From contig CALFYS010000001.1 in the NCBI GenBank assembly GCA_937952245.1, positions 1 through 25,076 on the forward strand: DNA of 25,076 nt. The letters run 5' to 3'. Origin of the DNA: an uncultured Alphaproteobacteria bacterium (lineage in GTDB: Bacteria; Pseudomonadota; Alphaproteobacteria; Puniceispirillales; UBA1172). This document shows positions 1 to 6,626 of the stretch, in pieces; position 1 is the first letter of the stretch; every line of letters starts with the position of its first letter. The notes beneath the pieces were generated by a model, which saw nothing but the letters and a program-made list of their open reading frames with translations, was not told where the DNA came from and did not search any database. The translations under genes and the position numbers were made by a program.

Positions 1-675
1 ATGGATCAAGATGATCACATGGCATCCGATGACGCTGTGATGACCATGGACAGCCATGAAGATGCTGAAGCTAATCAGGATGACAACAATCAAACTGATC
101 TGGAAGCCTTGGTTGATCAAGCCCGTGCTGAAATGCGGAGCGAGATGACCGAAACACCAGAAGCAACAGATCACGCTGATGAAGACGTTATGGTTGATGA
201 CGCCAAGGATGAAGACATCAAGGATGATGAACCCTTCACCCTGCGTGACATTACCGACATTCCTGAAGACGTCTCCGCTGAAGACGCGAAAAAGCCTGTC
301 AGCCTGATCGGTCATCTGACCGGTATGTTCAGCAAAAAGCCTGTTGAAGATACACCAAAGGTTGAACCTGAGGTTAAGCCTGCGCTTCAGGCCGAAGACA
401 CGGTCAGCGTTATGTCTATGGCGAAACCTGTTGTGGATGAAACCCCATCAGAGGAAATGACCAGCAACACGGCTGAAATGTCCCTTGATGCGGCCGTATC
501 ATCTCAAGAGGATACCCAAGCGGAAACGCCTCAAGAAACCGCTGCTGCACCAGAAGCAAAACCTGCTGGTCTGGCGGCATTAAAGCCAACCCCTCAACCG
601 AAATTGAACATTGACGATGCCCACGCGGATGTTGACCTTGACATCCCGGCGTTCCTGCGTCGTCAGGCCAATTAG
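1..675 (+). CDS. ftsZ: Cell division protein FtsZ, C-terminal linker and tail (partial at the left edge)
   Basis: FtsZ is the tubulin-like GTPase that forms the division ring. Only the part after the GTPase core is visible: about 213 residues of low-complexity, Asp/Glu/Ala/Pro-rich linker and then the conserved C-terminal peptide DIPAFLRRQAN, which in alphaproteobacteria binds membrane tethers such as FtsA. The frame is open from base 1, and the ATG there is probably an internal Met of the linker, so the gene almost certainly continues to the left. A long acidic linker is usual for alphaproteobacterial FtsZ. One island differs: residues 97-113 (KKPVSLIGHLTGMFSKK, counted from base 1) are hydrophobic and basic, as expected of a short binding motif or amphipathic helix. 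lpxC follows on the same strand, the usual order at the end of the division and cell wall cluster. Assignment rests on the tail peptide plus the neighbours. Confidence 0.9.
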   Translation: MDQDDHMASDDAVMTMDSHEDAEANQDDNNQTDLEALVDQARAEMRSEMTETPEATDHADEDVMVDDAKDEDIKDDEPFTLRDITDIPEDVSAEDAKKPVSLIGHLTGMFSKKPVEDTPKVEPEVKPALQAEDTVSVMSMAKPVVDETPSEEMTSNTAEMSLDAAVSSQEDTQAETPQETAAAPEAKPAGLAALKPTPQPKLNIDDAHADVDLDIPAFLRRQAN

Positions 676-707
676 GTTAAGGGTAAAAAATGGCATGATA
701 CCAAAGG

Positions 708-745
708 TTTAGGCAGATTACGGCCACGGTTATAATTGCTACAAT
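708..745 (+). promoter_or_regulatory. Possible lpxC promoter(s): two overlapping -10-like elements
   Basis: In the 289-bp gap between ftsZ and lpxC there is a perfect TATAAT at 731-736, 17 bp after a weak -35-like TTTAGG (708-713). Nine bases further on is TACAAT (740-745) preceded by TGC, the form of an extended -10. Either would give a leader of roughly 210 nt before the lpxC start at 965. The -35 match is poor, so this is a prediction only. Confidence 0.35.
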
Positions 746-765
746 TGGTAACCATTCGTGATTTG

Positions 766-804
766 TATCCACCCAGTGAAAATCCTATATTCGCTGGGTG
801 GATA
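766..804 (+). repeat. 15-bp inverted repeat (strong hairpin) in the ftsZ-lpxC intergenic region
   Basis: TATCCACCCAGTGAA (766-780) pairs with TTCGCTGGGTGGATA (790-804), 15 pairs including one G-U, around a 9-base loop (781-789). It is not followed by a U-run on the plus strand (ACCTTCCTTTG follows), so it is not a standard intrinsic terminator, although it could still act as a weak end point for ftsZ transcripts or as a leader structure of lpxC. The outer parts of both arms resemble DnaA boxes: the right arm read on the minus strand is TTATCCACC (797-805), one base from TTATCCACA. I see no gene in 676-964. Confidence 0.75.
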
Positions 805-964
805 ACCTTCCTTTGATTGTCCATAGGGTGCTTTAGGCTCAACGCTGGAATATCTGGCCTGCTCATAAACCCAAACCCGACCGAATACACAAACCGAAGA
901 ACCGAATTGAATAACTGAATTTAGAAGACCGATTTTACTGACCATCCAAGCACAAGAGCCTTTT

Positions 965-1897
965 ATGTATATCAGCCAACCTTATCAAACAACGGTTTCG
1001 ACTTCTGTCACAAGAAGCGGCATTGGCTTACATTCTGCTCGTCTTGTTGATGTCACCATCCGCCCTGCCCCCGCTGACACCGGCATTGTTTTTCGCCGTA
1101 CTGATGTCAGCAGTGTTGATACCGCCATCAAAGCCCTGAGCAGCAATATCGCTGATACCATGCTCAATTCACGGATCATGAATGATGATGGCGTTGATAT
1201 TGGCACAATCGAACATTTGATGGCTGCTTTTGCTGGCCTTGGGGTTGATAACGCTTTTGTTGATGTGAATGCCGCTGAGCTTCCTGCCATGGATGGCAGT
1301 TCAGCCCCGTTCTGTGCGATGATTAATGACGCGGGCATTGACGTGCTGAAAGCCAAGCGCAAATACATCAAAGTCCTAAAGCCCATCCGGATTGCCCATG
1401 GCACCGCTACGGCTGAAATCATCCCCGCGGATCGGCTTGAAATTGATATTACCATTGATTTTGATGACCCGCTGATTGGCAAGTCCCAATATTTCTATAT
1501 TCATACTGATGAAAGTTTTGAAAAAGAACTTTCAGCGGCACGGACATTCTGCCGCTATGGTGATCTTGCTAAGATGCGCGCCGCTGGCTATGCCCTTGGG
1601 GGGTCATTGGATAACGCCATTGTTGTTAATGATGGCGTGTTGATGAATGAACAAGGCCTGCGCTTCACCGATGAATTTGTCCGCCATAAAACATTGGATT
1701 GCATTGGTGATCTCTCCCTTGCTGGCCTACAGGTGATCGGCCATATCACGGCGGTTCAGCCTGGCCACGCGGTTAATCATATGTTGCTGGAGGCTATCCT
1801 TGCCGATGAAAGCGCGTGGATGGTCGTTGAGGCTGATGAGCTGGACAACGCGCTCTCCCCACAATATCAGCCTGAAGGCGCTGTCGCCTACGCTTAA
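965..1897 (+). CDS. lpxC: UDP-3-O-acyl-N-acetylglucosamine deacetylase LpxC
   Basis: LpxC is the zinc-dependent deacetylase that carries out the first committed step of lipid A synthesis in the cytoplasm. At 310 residues it is close to the usual length of about 305. Family landmarks are in place: SGIGLHS near residues 18-24, the TIEHLMAA motif with Glu83 and zinc ligand His84, ELPAMDGSSAPF (105-116), the HKTLD motif with zinc ligands His241 and Asp245, and GHAVNH with the catalytic His268. The start fits the family N-terminus and has a modest ribosome site (AAGAG at 954-958). The gene sits in the standard place after ftsZ but behind a long leader with a hairpin. The protein ends in a non-polar tail (GAVAYA), of the general kind that serves as a protease signal in E. 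coli LpxC; whether that applies here is unknown. Confidence 0.97.
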   Translation: MYISQPYQTTVSTSVTRSGIGLHSARLVDVTIRPAPADTGIVFRRTDVSSVDTAIKALSSNIADTMLNSRIMNDDGVDIGTIEHLMAAFAGLGVDNAFVDVNAAELPAMDGSSAPFCAMINDAGIDVLKAKRKYIKVLKPIRIAHGTATAEIIPADRLEIDITIDFDDPLIGKSQYFYIHTDESFEKELSAARTFCRYGDLAKMRAAGYALGGSLDNAIVVNDGVLMNEQGLRFTDEFVRHKTLDCIGDLSLAGLQVIGHITAVQPGHAVNHMLLEAILADESAWMVVEADELDNALSPQYQPEGAVAYA

Positions 1898-1938
1898 GCC
1901 CTTTCGGCTAGGCTTTTGCCCATAAATTTTCTTTTTTT
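1896..1938 (+). terminator. Weak terminator-like structure after lpxC
   Basis: AAGCC (1896-1900) can pair with GGCTT (1911-1915), or AGCC with GGCT within the same stretch, and a T-rich tract (TTTTCTTTTTTT, 1927-1938) follows about 11 bases later. The stem is short and the tract is distant, so this is a weak candidate for partial termination before bamD. Confidence 0.25.
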
Positions 1939-1961
1939 CCGCTTGGGGGCATGATCCCCTA

Positions 1962-1990
1962 CTGGCGATCCCAATTTATCGTGATATAAT
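1962..1990 (+). promoter_or_regulatory. Predicted bamD-recN-ligA promoter with extended -10
   Basis: TGATATAAT (1982-1990) is a perfect extended -10 element. Seventeen bases upstream is CTGGCG (1962-1967), a weak -35. Transcription would begin near 1997, about 35 nt before the bamD start. The ribosome site for bamD is poor (GGA at 2018-2020, 11 bases before ATG). Confidence 0.55.
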
Positions 1991-2031
1991 CATTTTCAAT
2001 AGGCGATAGGCTGAAACGGAATCCAATCATC

Positions 2032-2850
2032 ATGATGTATCGATCAAAAACAAAATATGCCTTGCTTGGTGTTGTTGCGGCGTTTCTGGCGGCGTGTTCG
2101 ACCCCTGAAAATCAATTGGAACAGGTGGAACGTTCAGCCGAAGAGCTTTATATGATCGCTTATGATGAAGCGACAAAAGGCGATATTAAAAAAGCCAGCC
2201 CTTTGTTTGATGAAGTCGAACGCCAGCATCCTTATTCAAAATGGGCCACCCAAGCCCAGTTGATGTCGGCTTGGGCTTTATATGAATCCAACAATTATGA
2301 TGCCGCCATCAACGCGCTGGATCGTTTTATTGAATTGAACCCCGCTGATGAAAGCATTGATTACGCCTATTACCTGAAGGCCATGTCTTATTATGAGCAG
2401 ATCGTTGATGTTGAACGTGACGCGGGCATGACGGTGCTGGCCATGGAAGCGTTTGATTCCCTGCTCAACCGTTTTCCCAACAGCCAATACAGCCGTGATG
2501 CCACGCTTAAACTCGACCTGACCAAAAGCCATTTGGCGGGTAAAGAAATGGCCGTGGGGCGGTTCTATTTAAAGCAAGGCCAATACCATTCTGCCCTGCG
2601 CCGGTTTTCCATTGTTGTGCGTGATTACGATACATCCAACCAAACACCGGAAGCTTTATACCGGATGGTGGAAGGCTATTTAGCCCTTGGGTTGGAAAAT
2701 GAAGCCGAACGTTCAGGGGCGGTGTTGAATTACAACTATCCGGACTCGGTCTGGACCGAACGGATGATCCGCTTGATCGGTGATCCTGAAGTTAATCATG
2801 ACCCCACCTTATTTGAACGCTTAGTGGACGGGGCTGTGGGAATTTTCTAA
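2032..2850 (+). CDS. bamD: Outer membrane protein assembly factor BamD (ComL), lipoprotein
   Basis: BamD is the essential lipoprotein of the BAM complex that, with BamA, inserts beta-barrel proteins into the outer membrane. The N-terminus is a lipoprotein signal: Arg/Lys-containing start, a hydrophobic stretch (10-20) and lipobox LAAC with the lipidated Cys22. The mature part is made of TPR-like helical repeats, for example AEELYMIAYDEATKGDIKKA near residue 36 and WALYESNNYDAAINALDRFI near 82. The length of 272 is normal for the family. Two ATG codons stand in tandem at 2032 and 2035, and either could be the start. The order lpxC-bamD-recN-ligA is common in alphaproteobacteria, and recN begins two bases after the stop. 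Confidence 0.95.
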   Translation: MMYRSKTKYALLGVVAAFLAACSTPENQLEQVERSAEELYMIAYDEATKGDIKKASPLFDEVERQHPYSKWATQAQLMSAWALYESNNYDAAINALDRFIELNPADESIDYAYYLKAMSYYEQIVDVERDAGMTVLAMEAFDSLLNRFPNSQYSRDATLKLDLTKSHLAGKEMAVGRFYLKQGQYHSALRRFSIVVRDYDTSNQTPEALYRMVEGYLALGLENEAERSGAVLNYNYPDSVWTERMIRLIGDPEVNHDPTLFERLVDGAVGIF

Positions 2851-2852
2851 GG

Positions 2853-4514
2853 ATGTTGTCGCGTCTTTCTGTCCGCAATGTTGTTTTAATCAGTCGCCTT
2901 GATCTGGAATTTCATGAAGGCTTGACCGTCCTGACGGGTGAAACCGGGGCGGGTAAATCAATTTTGCTGGATGCCTTAGGGCTGGCCTTAGGAAGCCGTG
3001 CTGATTTCGGTCTTATTGGCGCTGGCGGTGACCGTGCCGAAGTCGGCGCGATGTTCCATGTTGACCAAAGCCATCCGGTGATGGGCATTCTTGATGACGC
3101 GGGCATTTCATCAGACGGTGAGATTATCCTGCGCCGGCAATTGCGTGACGGCAAATCCCCTGCCCTGATTAATGACACGCCGGTATCATCAACATTATTA
3201 CGGCAAGTGGGCGATAGCCTTGTTGAAATCCAAGGGCAATTTGAAGGCCGGGGGCTGTTGGATGTTCAAACCCACCGTGACCTGTTAGATCGTTTCGCCG
3301 GCGCAGAAGCCTTAGCCCAAGACGTGGCGACGGCGTATCACCATTGGCATGACTGCCATACAAAATTACAGCAAGCCCTTGATGATCTGGCGCAAGCCCG
3401 CGCCGATGAAGATTGGTTGCGCGACGCGGTTCAGCAATTGGATGACCTTGCCCCCGAAGCCGATGAAGAAAACAGTCTGGTGGAAGAACGGCAAATCTTG
3501 GCCAATGTCAGCAAAATTGCCGAGGTGCTGAACCAAGTGGAACAAAGCATCAGCGCCGAAGGCGGGGCGATTGAAATCATGGCGACAGCGGGTAAAACCG
3601 TTGATCGCGCCCTTGATACTGCCGGCACAATCTTGACCCCTTTAAGCGAGGCCTTGGCGCGGGTTGAAGCCGAATTGGATGAAGCCAGCAACGCCATCGC
3701 ATCTGCCCATGATCAATTGGAAGGTGACCCCAACCGATTGCTGGAAGTTGATGATCGCCTCCATGCCCTTCGTTCACAAGCCCGCAAACATAATTGCACG
3801 GTTGAAGAATTGCCCCAAATCCATGCCGATTTAGCGGCGAAATTGGCCGGGCTGGATGATCAATCTGGCGGCATCGCTGACCTGACCAAGGCGGAACATG
3901 AAGCGGCGAAAGCCTATCAGCAGAAAGCCAAAACCCTATCGGATCAACGCCATGAAAGCGCGGCGATGCTGGATCAAAACGTCATGGCGGAATTGCCGCC
4001 GTTGAAACTTGACCAAGCGACATTTGTCACCCGTATTGAACAGCTGGATGAAAGCAAATGGGGCGCCCATGGCATGGACCAAGTCCGGTTTGAAGCCAAT
4101 ACCAACCCCGGGATGAAAACAGGGCCGATTGACCGTATCGCATCCGGCGGGGAATTGGCACGTTTCCTTCTGGCGCTTAAGGTTGTGCTGGCCGATACAT
4201 CCGCCCCCATGACCTTGATCTTTGATGAAGTCGATAGCGGCGTTGGCGGGGCTGTGGCGGCGGCGGTGGGTGAGCGGCTGGCGCGTCTTGGTGAAGATAC
4301 CCAAAGCCTTGTTATTACCCATTCCCCGCAAGTGGCCGCCCGTGGGCGTTATCATTTCAAGATCGCGAAGAACCAAACCGATGACGGCACGGTCAGCAAC
4401 GCCGCCCCCTTGCAATCCGATGAACGGCTGGAAGAAATTAGCCGGATGCTTTCAGGCGCAACCATTACCCCTGAAGCCCGCGCCGCCGCCTTGCGTCTCT
4501 TGGAGGCGCAGTAA
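2853..4514 (+). CDS. recN: DNA repair protein RecN
   Basis: RecN is an SMC-like ATPase that acts at DNA double-strand breaks in the RecA pathway. The ATPase head is split across the ends of the 553-residue protein, as expected. Walker A GETGAGKS lies at 29-36, the ABC signature IASGGELARF at 429-438 and Walker B LIFDEVDSGVGG with Asp458/Glu459. The central region (about 160-380) is rich in Glu, Ala, Leu and Gln and should form the short coiled coil. ITHSPQVAARG further on is the switch His segment. The start ATG follows the bamD stop in the string TAAGGATG, so translation is probably coupled. I saw no LexA-type box (GTTC-N7-GTTC) directly before the gene, so any SOS control would have to act on the operon promoter. 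Confidence 0.96.
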   Translation: MLSRLSVRNVVLISRLDLEFHEGLTVLTGETGAGKSILLDALGLALGSRADFGLIGAGGDRAEVGAMFHVDQSHPVMGILDDAGISSDGEIILRRQLRDGKSPALINDTPVSSTLLRQVGDSLVEIQGQFEGRGLLDVQTHRDLLDRFAGAEALAQDVATAYHHWHDCHTKLQQALDDLAQARADEDWLRDAVQQLDDLAPEADEENSLVEERQILANVSKIAEVLNQVEQSISAEGGAIEIMATAGKTVDRALDTAGTILTPLSEALARVEAELDEASNAIASAHDQLEGDPNRLLEVDDRLHALRSQARKHNCTVEELPQIHADLAAKLAGLDDQSGGIADLTKAEHEAAKAYQQKAKTLSDQRHESAAMLDQNVMAELPPLKLDQATFVTRIEQLDESKWGAHGMDQVRFEANTNPGMKTGPIDRIASGGELARFLLALKVVLADTSAPMTLIFDEVDSGVGGAVAAAVGERLARLGEDTQSLVITHSPQVAARGRYHFKIAKNQTDDGTVSNAAPLQSDERLEEISRMLSGATITPEARAAALRLLEAQ

Positions 4515-6614
4515 ATGAGCGATCCATCCAATCCTTCTGTTGATGCTAAACTGGCGGCAACAATCGCCGCGATGACCGATTTGGAAGCGGCGGCAGAATT
4601 GGCGAAATTGGCAGAAGACATTGCCCATCACAATCAGCGTTACCACGGTGATGATGACCCTGAGATTTCTGATGCTGAATTTGACGCGTTAATGCGGCGC
4701 AACACGGCACTAGAGGCCGCCTTCCCGCATTTGGTTTTGCCCAATAGCCCTTCTCAATCGGTTGGCGCCGCCCCAAAAGCAGGGTTTTCAAAACGGCGGC
4801 ACGCGGTGCCAATGTTATCCTTGGGCAATGCTTTTAACGCCGAAGACGCTTATGAATTTGATGCCCGCATCCGGCGGTTTCTGAAATTGGATGAAACAGC
4901 GGCATTGGCCTATTCGGTTGAACCCAAAATTGATGGGCTGTCGATCAACCTGCGCTATGAACAAGGTATGCTGGTTGAAGCCGTCACCAGAGGGGATGGC
5001 ACGGAAGGTGAGCTGGTCACCGCCAATGTCAAAACCATTGCTGATATTCCCCATAAACTGCAAGGCGACTGCCCTGATGTGGTGGAAGTTCGTGGTGAAA
5101 TTTTCATGGGCAAACAAGATTTTATCGCCCTTAACGCCGCGCAATCAGCCGCCGAAGCAAAGACCTTTGCCAATCCTCGCAACGCGGCGGCAGGCTCGCT
5201 CCGGCAAAAGGATCACACCATCACCGCATCCCGCGCGCTGAAATTTTTTGCTTACGCGGCGGGGGATATATCCGCCCCTGTGGCCGAAACCCATAGCGCG
5301 TTTTTAAAACGGCTTGCGGCATGGGGATTTGTGGTGAACCCTTTAAGCATTGCCGCCGATGGCATGGGTGAAGCGCTCAACCATCATCAGGTGATTGGCG
5401 CGGCACGGGCGGAGCTGGATTATGATATTGATGGCGTTGTCTATAAGGTTGATCGCCATGATTATCAGCAACGTTTAGGCCAAGTCAGCCGCTCCCCCCG
5501 CTGGGCGATTGCCCATAAATTCCCCGCGGAAAAAGCGGAAACACGGCTCTTAGCTATTGATATTCAGGTTGGCCGTACGGGCGCTTTAACGCCGGTGGCT
5601 CGGCTTGAACCTGTGACGGTTGGCGGGGTTGTTGTCTCCAACGCCACCTTGCATAACGAAGATTACATTCTGGAAAAAGATATTCAAATCGGCGATATGG
5701 TGCGCATCCAACGGGCGGGGGATGTCATCCCCCAAGTCTTGGCGGTGGTGATGGAAAAGCGCATCAACAGCCAGCCCTTTGTCTTTCCTGATCAATGCCC
5801 GATTTGCCAAAGCCCTGCCATTCGCCCCGATGGCGAAGCGGTGCGCCGCTGCACTGGCGGGATGACCTGCCCCGCGCAAGCGGTTGAGGGGCTGAAGCAT
5901 TTTGTCTCCCGCGATGCGTTTGATATTGATGGATTGGGCAGCACTTTGGTGCAAGACTTATTCGATGATGAGGTGATCAAATCGCCCGCTGATATTTTCA
6001 AATTGACCGCGAAAAAAGAAATGCTGATGGCGCGTGAAGGCTGGGGCGAGGTTTCCGCCGATAATTTGATCAATGCCATTAACGCCCGCCGTGAAATTGA
6101 TCTTGATCGCGTGATTTACGCGCTGGGGATTCGCCAAATTGGGCAAGCCACGGCAAAATTGCTGGCACGGCATTATGGCACGATGGACGCGCTGTTGGAT
6201 GCCGCCACCGAAGCCGCCGACCAAGACAGCAAGGCTTGGCAAGACCTGACGGGGATTGATCAAATTGGCGATAGCGTTGCCATTGATCTGGTGTCGTTTT
6301 TAAATGATGAGAACAATCGCCACGCTATTCATAACCTGATGGACGAGATTACCCCCATCCCCCCCGAAGCCGTCGCGGAAGACAGCCCTGTTTCCGGCAA
6401 AACGGTGGTCTTTACTGGTACATTGGTTGAAATGAGCCGCGCCGAAGCAAAAGCCCGAGCCGAAAGCCTTGGGGCAAAGGTCGCGGGGTCGGTATCCGGC
6501 AAAACCGATATGGTGATTGTTGGCGCGGATGCCGGCAGTAAAGCCCGAAAAGCACAAGAGCTGGGCGTGACCATCATGACCGAAGATGAATGGCTGGCCT
6601 TAATTAACGGCTAG
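4515..6614 (+). CDS. ligA: NAD-dependent DNA ligase LigA
   Basis: LigA seals nicks during replication and repair using NAD as the AMP donor. All domains are visible in the 699 residues: domain Ia (EDIAHHNQRYHGDDDPEISD, 34-53), the adenylation site VEPKIDG with the AMP-accepting Lys138, the RGDG motif (159-162), the OB fold, a four-cysteine zinc finger (Cys428, Cys431, Cys446, Cys452), helix-hairpin-helix repeats (about 470-600) and a C-terminal BRCT domain from about 627 (GKTVVFTGTL). The ATG directly follows the recN stop (TAAATG) and has a strong ribosome site GGAGG (4502-4506), so it is the last member of the bamD-recN-ligA operon. It converges on pepP with only 12 bases between stops and no obvious terminator there. 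Confidence 0.98.
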   Translation: MSDPSNPSVDAKLAATIAAMTDLEAAAELAKLAEDIAHHNQRYHGDDDPEISDAEFDALMRRNTALEAAFPHLVLPNSPSQSVGAAPKAGFSKRRHAVPMLSLGNAFNAEDAYEFDARIRRFLKLDETAALAYSVEPKIDGLSINLRYEQGMLVEAVTRGDGTEGELVTANVKTIADIPHKLQGDCPDVVEVRGEIFMGKQDFIALNAAQSAAEAKTFANPRNAAAGSLRQKDHTITASRALKFFAYAAGDISAPVAETHSAFLKRLAAWGFVVNPLSIAADGMGEALNHHQVIGAARAELDYDIDGVVYKVDRHDYQQRLGQVSRSPRWAIAHKFPAEKAETRLLAIDIQVGRTGALTPVARLEPVTVGGVVVSNATLHNEDYILEKDIQIGDMVRIQRAGDVIPQVLAVVMEKRINSQPFVFPDQCPICQSPAIRPDGEAVRRCTGGMTCPAQAVEGLKHFVSRDAFDIDGLGSTLVQDLFDDEVIKSPADIFKLTAKKEMLMAREGWGEVSADNLINAINARREIDLDRVIYALGIRQIGQATAKLLARHYGTMDALLDAATEAADQDSKAWQDLTGIDQIGDSVAIDLVSFLNDENNRHAIHNLMDEITPIPPEAVAEDSPVSGKTVVFTGTLVEMSRAEAKARAESLGAKVAGSVSGKTDMVIVGADAGSKARKAQELGVTIMTEDEWLALING

Positions 6615-6626
6615 CGTGTTATTGGC

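Noticed and set aside
1..3. ATG at the first base as the real start of a separate acidic protein
   Set aside because: The C-terminal peptide and the following lpxC identify this as FtsZ; the Met is within the linker and the frame is open at the window edge.
672..945. Two overlapping minus-strand frames (72 and 68 residues) in the ftsZ-lpxC gap
   Set aside because: They span the palindrome, overlap each other in different frames, and neither has a domain pattern or clear ribosome site. The gap looks regulatory, not coding.
985..1482. A 165-residue open frame on the minus strand inside lpxC
   Set aside because: It is antisense to a gene with every LpxC catalytic residue, its composition (Ser/Ala/Met-rich) is typical of an antisense shadow, and it has no recognisable motif.
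2113..2140. GAAC...GAAC pair, a possible alphaproteobacterial LexA box near recN/bamD
   Set aside because: The spacing is five rather than the required seven bases, and it lies within the bamD coding sequence.
3936..4415. A 159-residue minus-strand frame inside recN
   Set aside because: Antisense to the RecN signature and Walker B region; no ribosome site or domain pattern seen.
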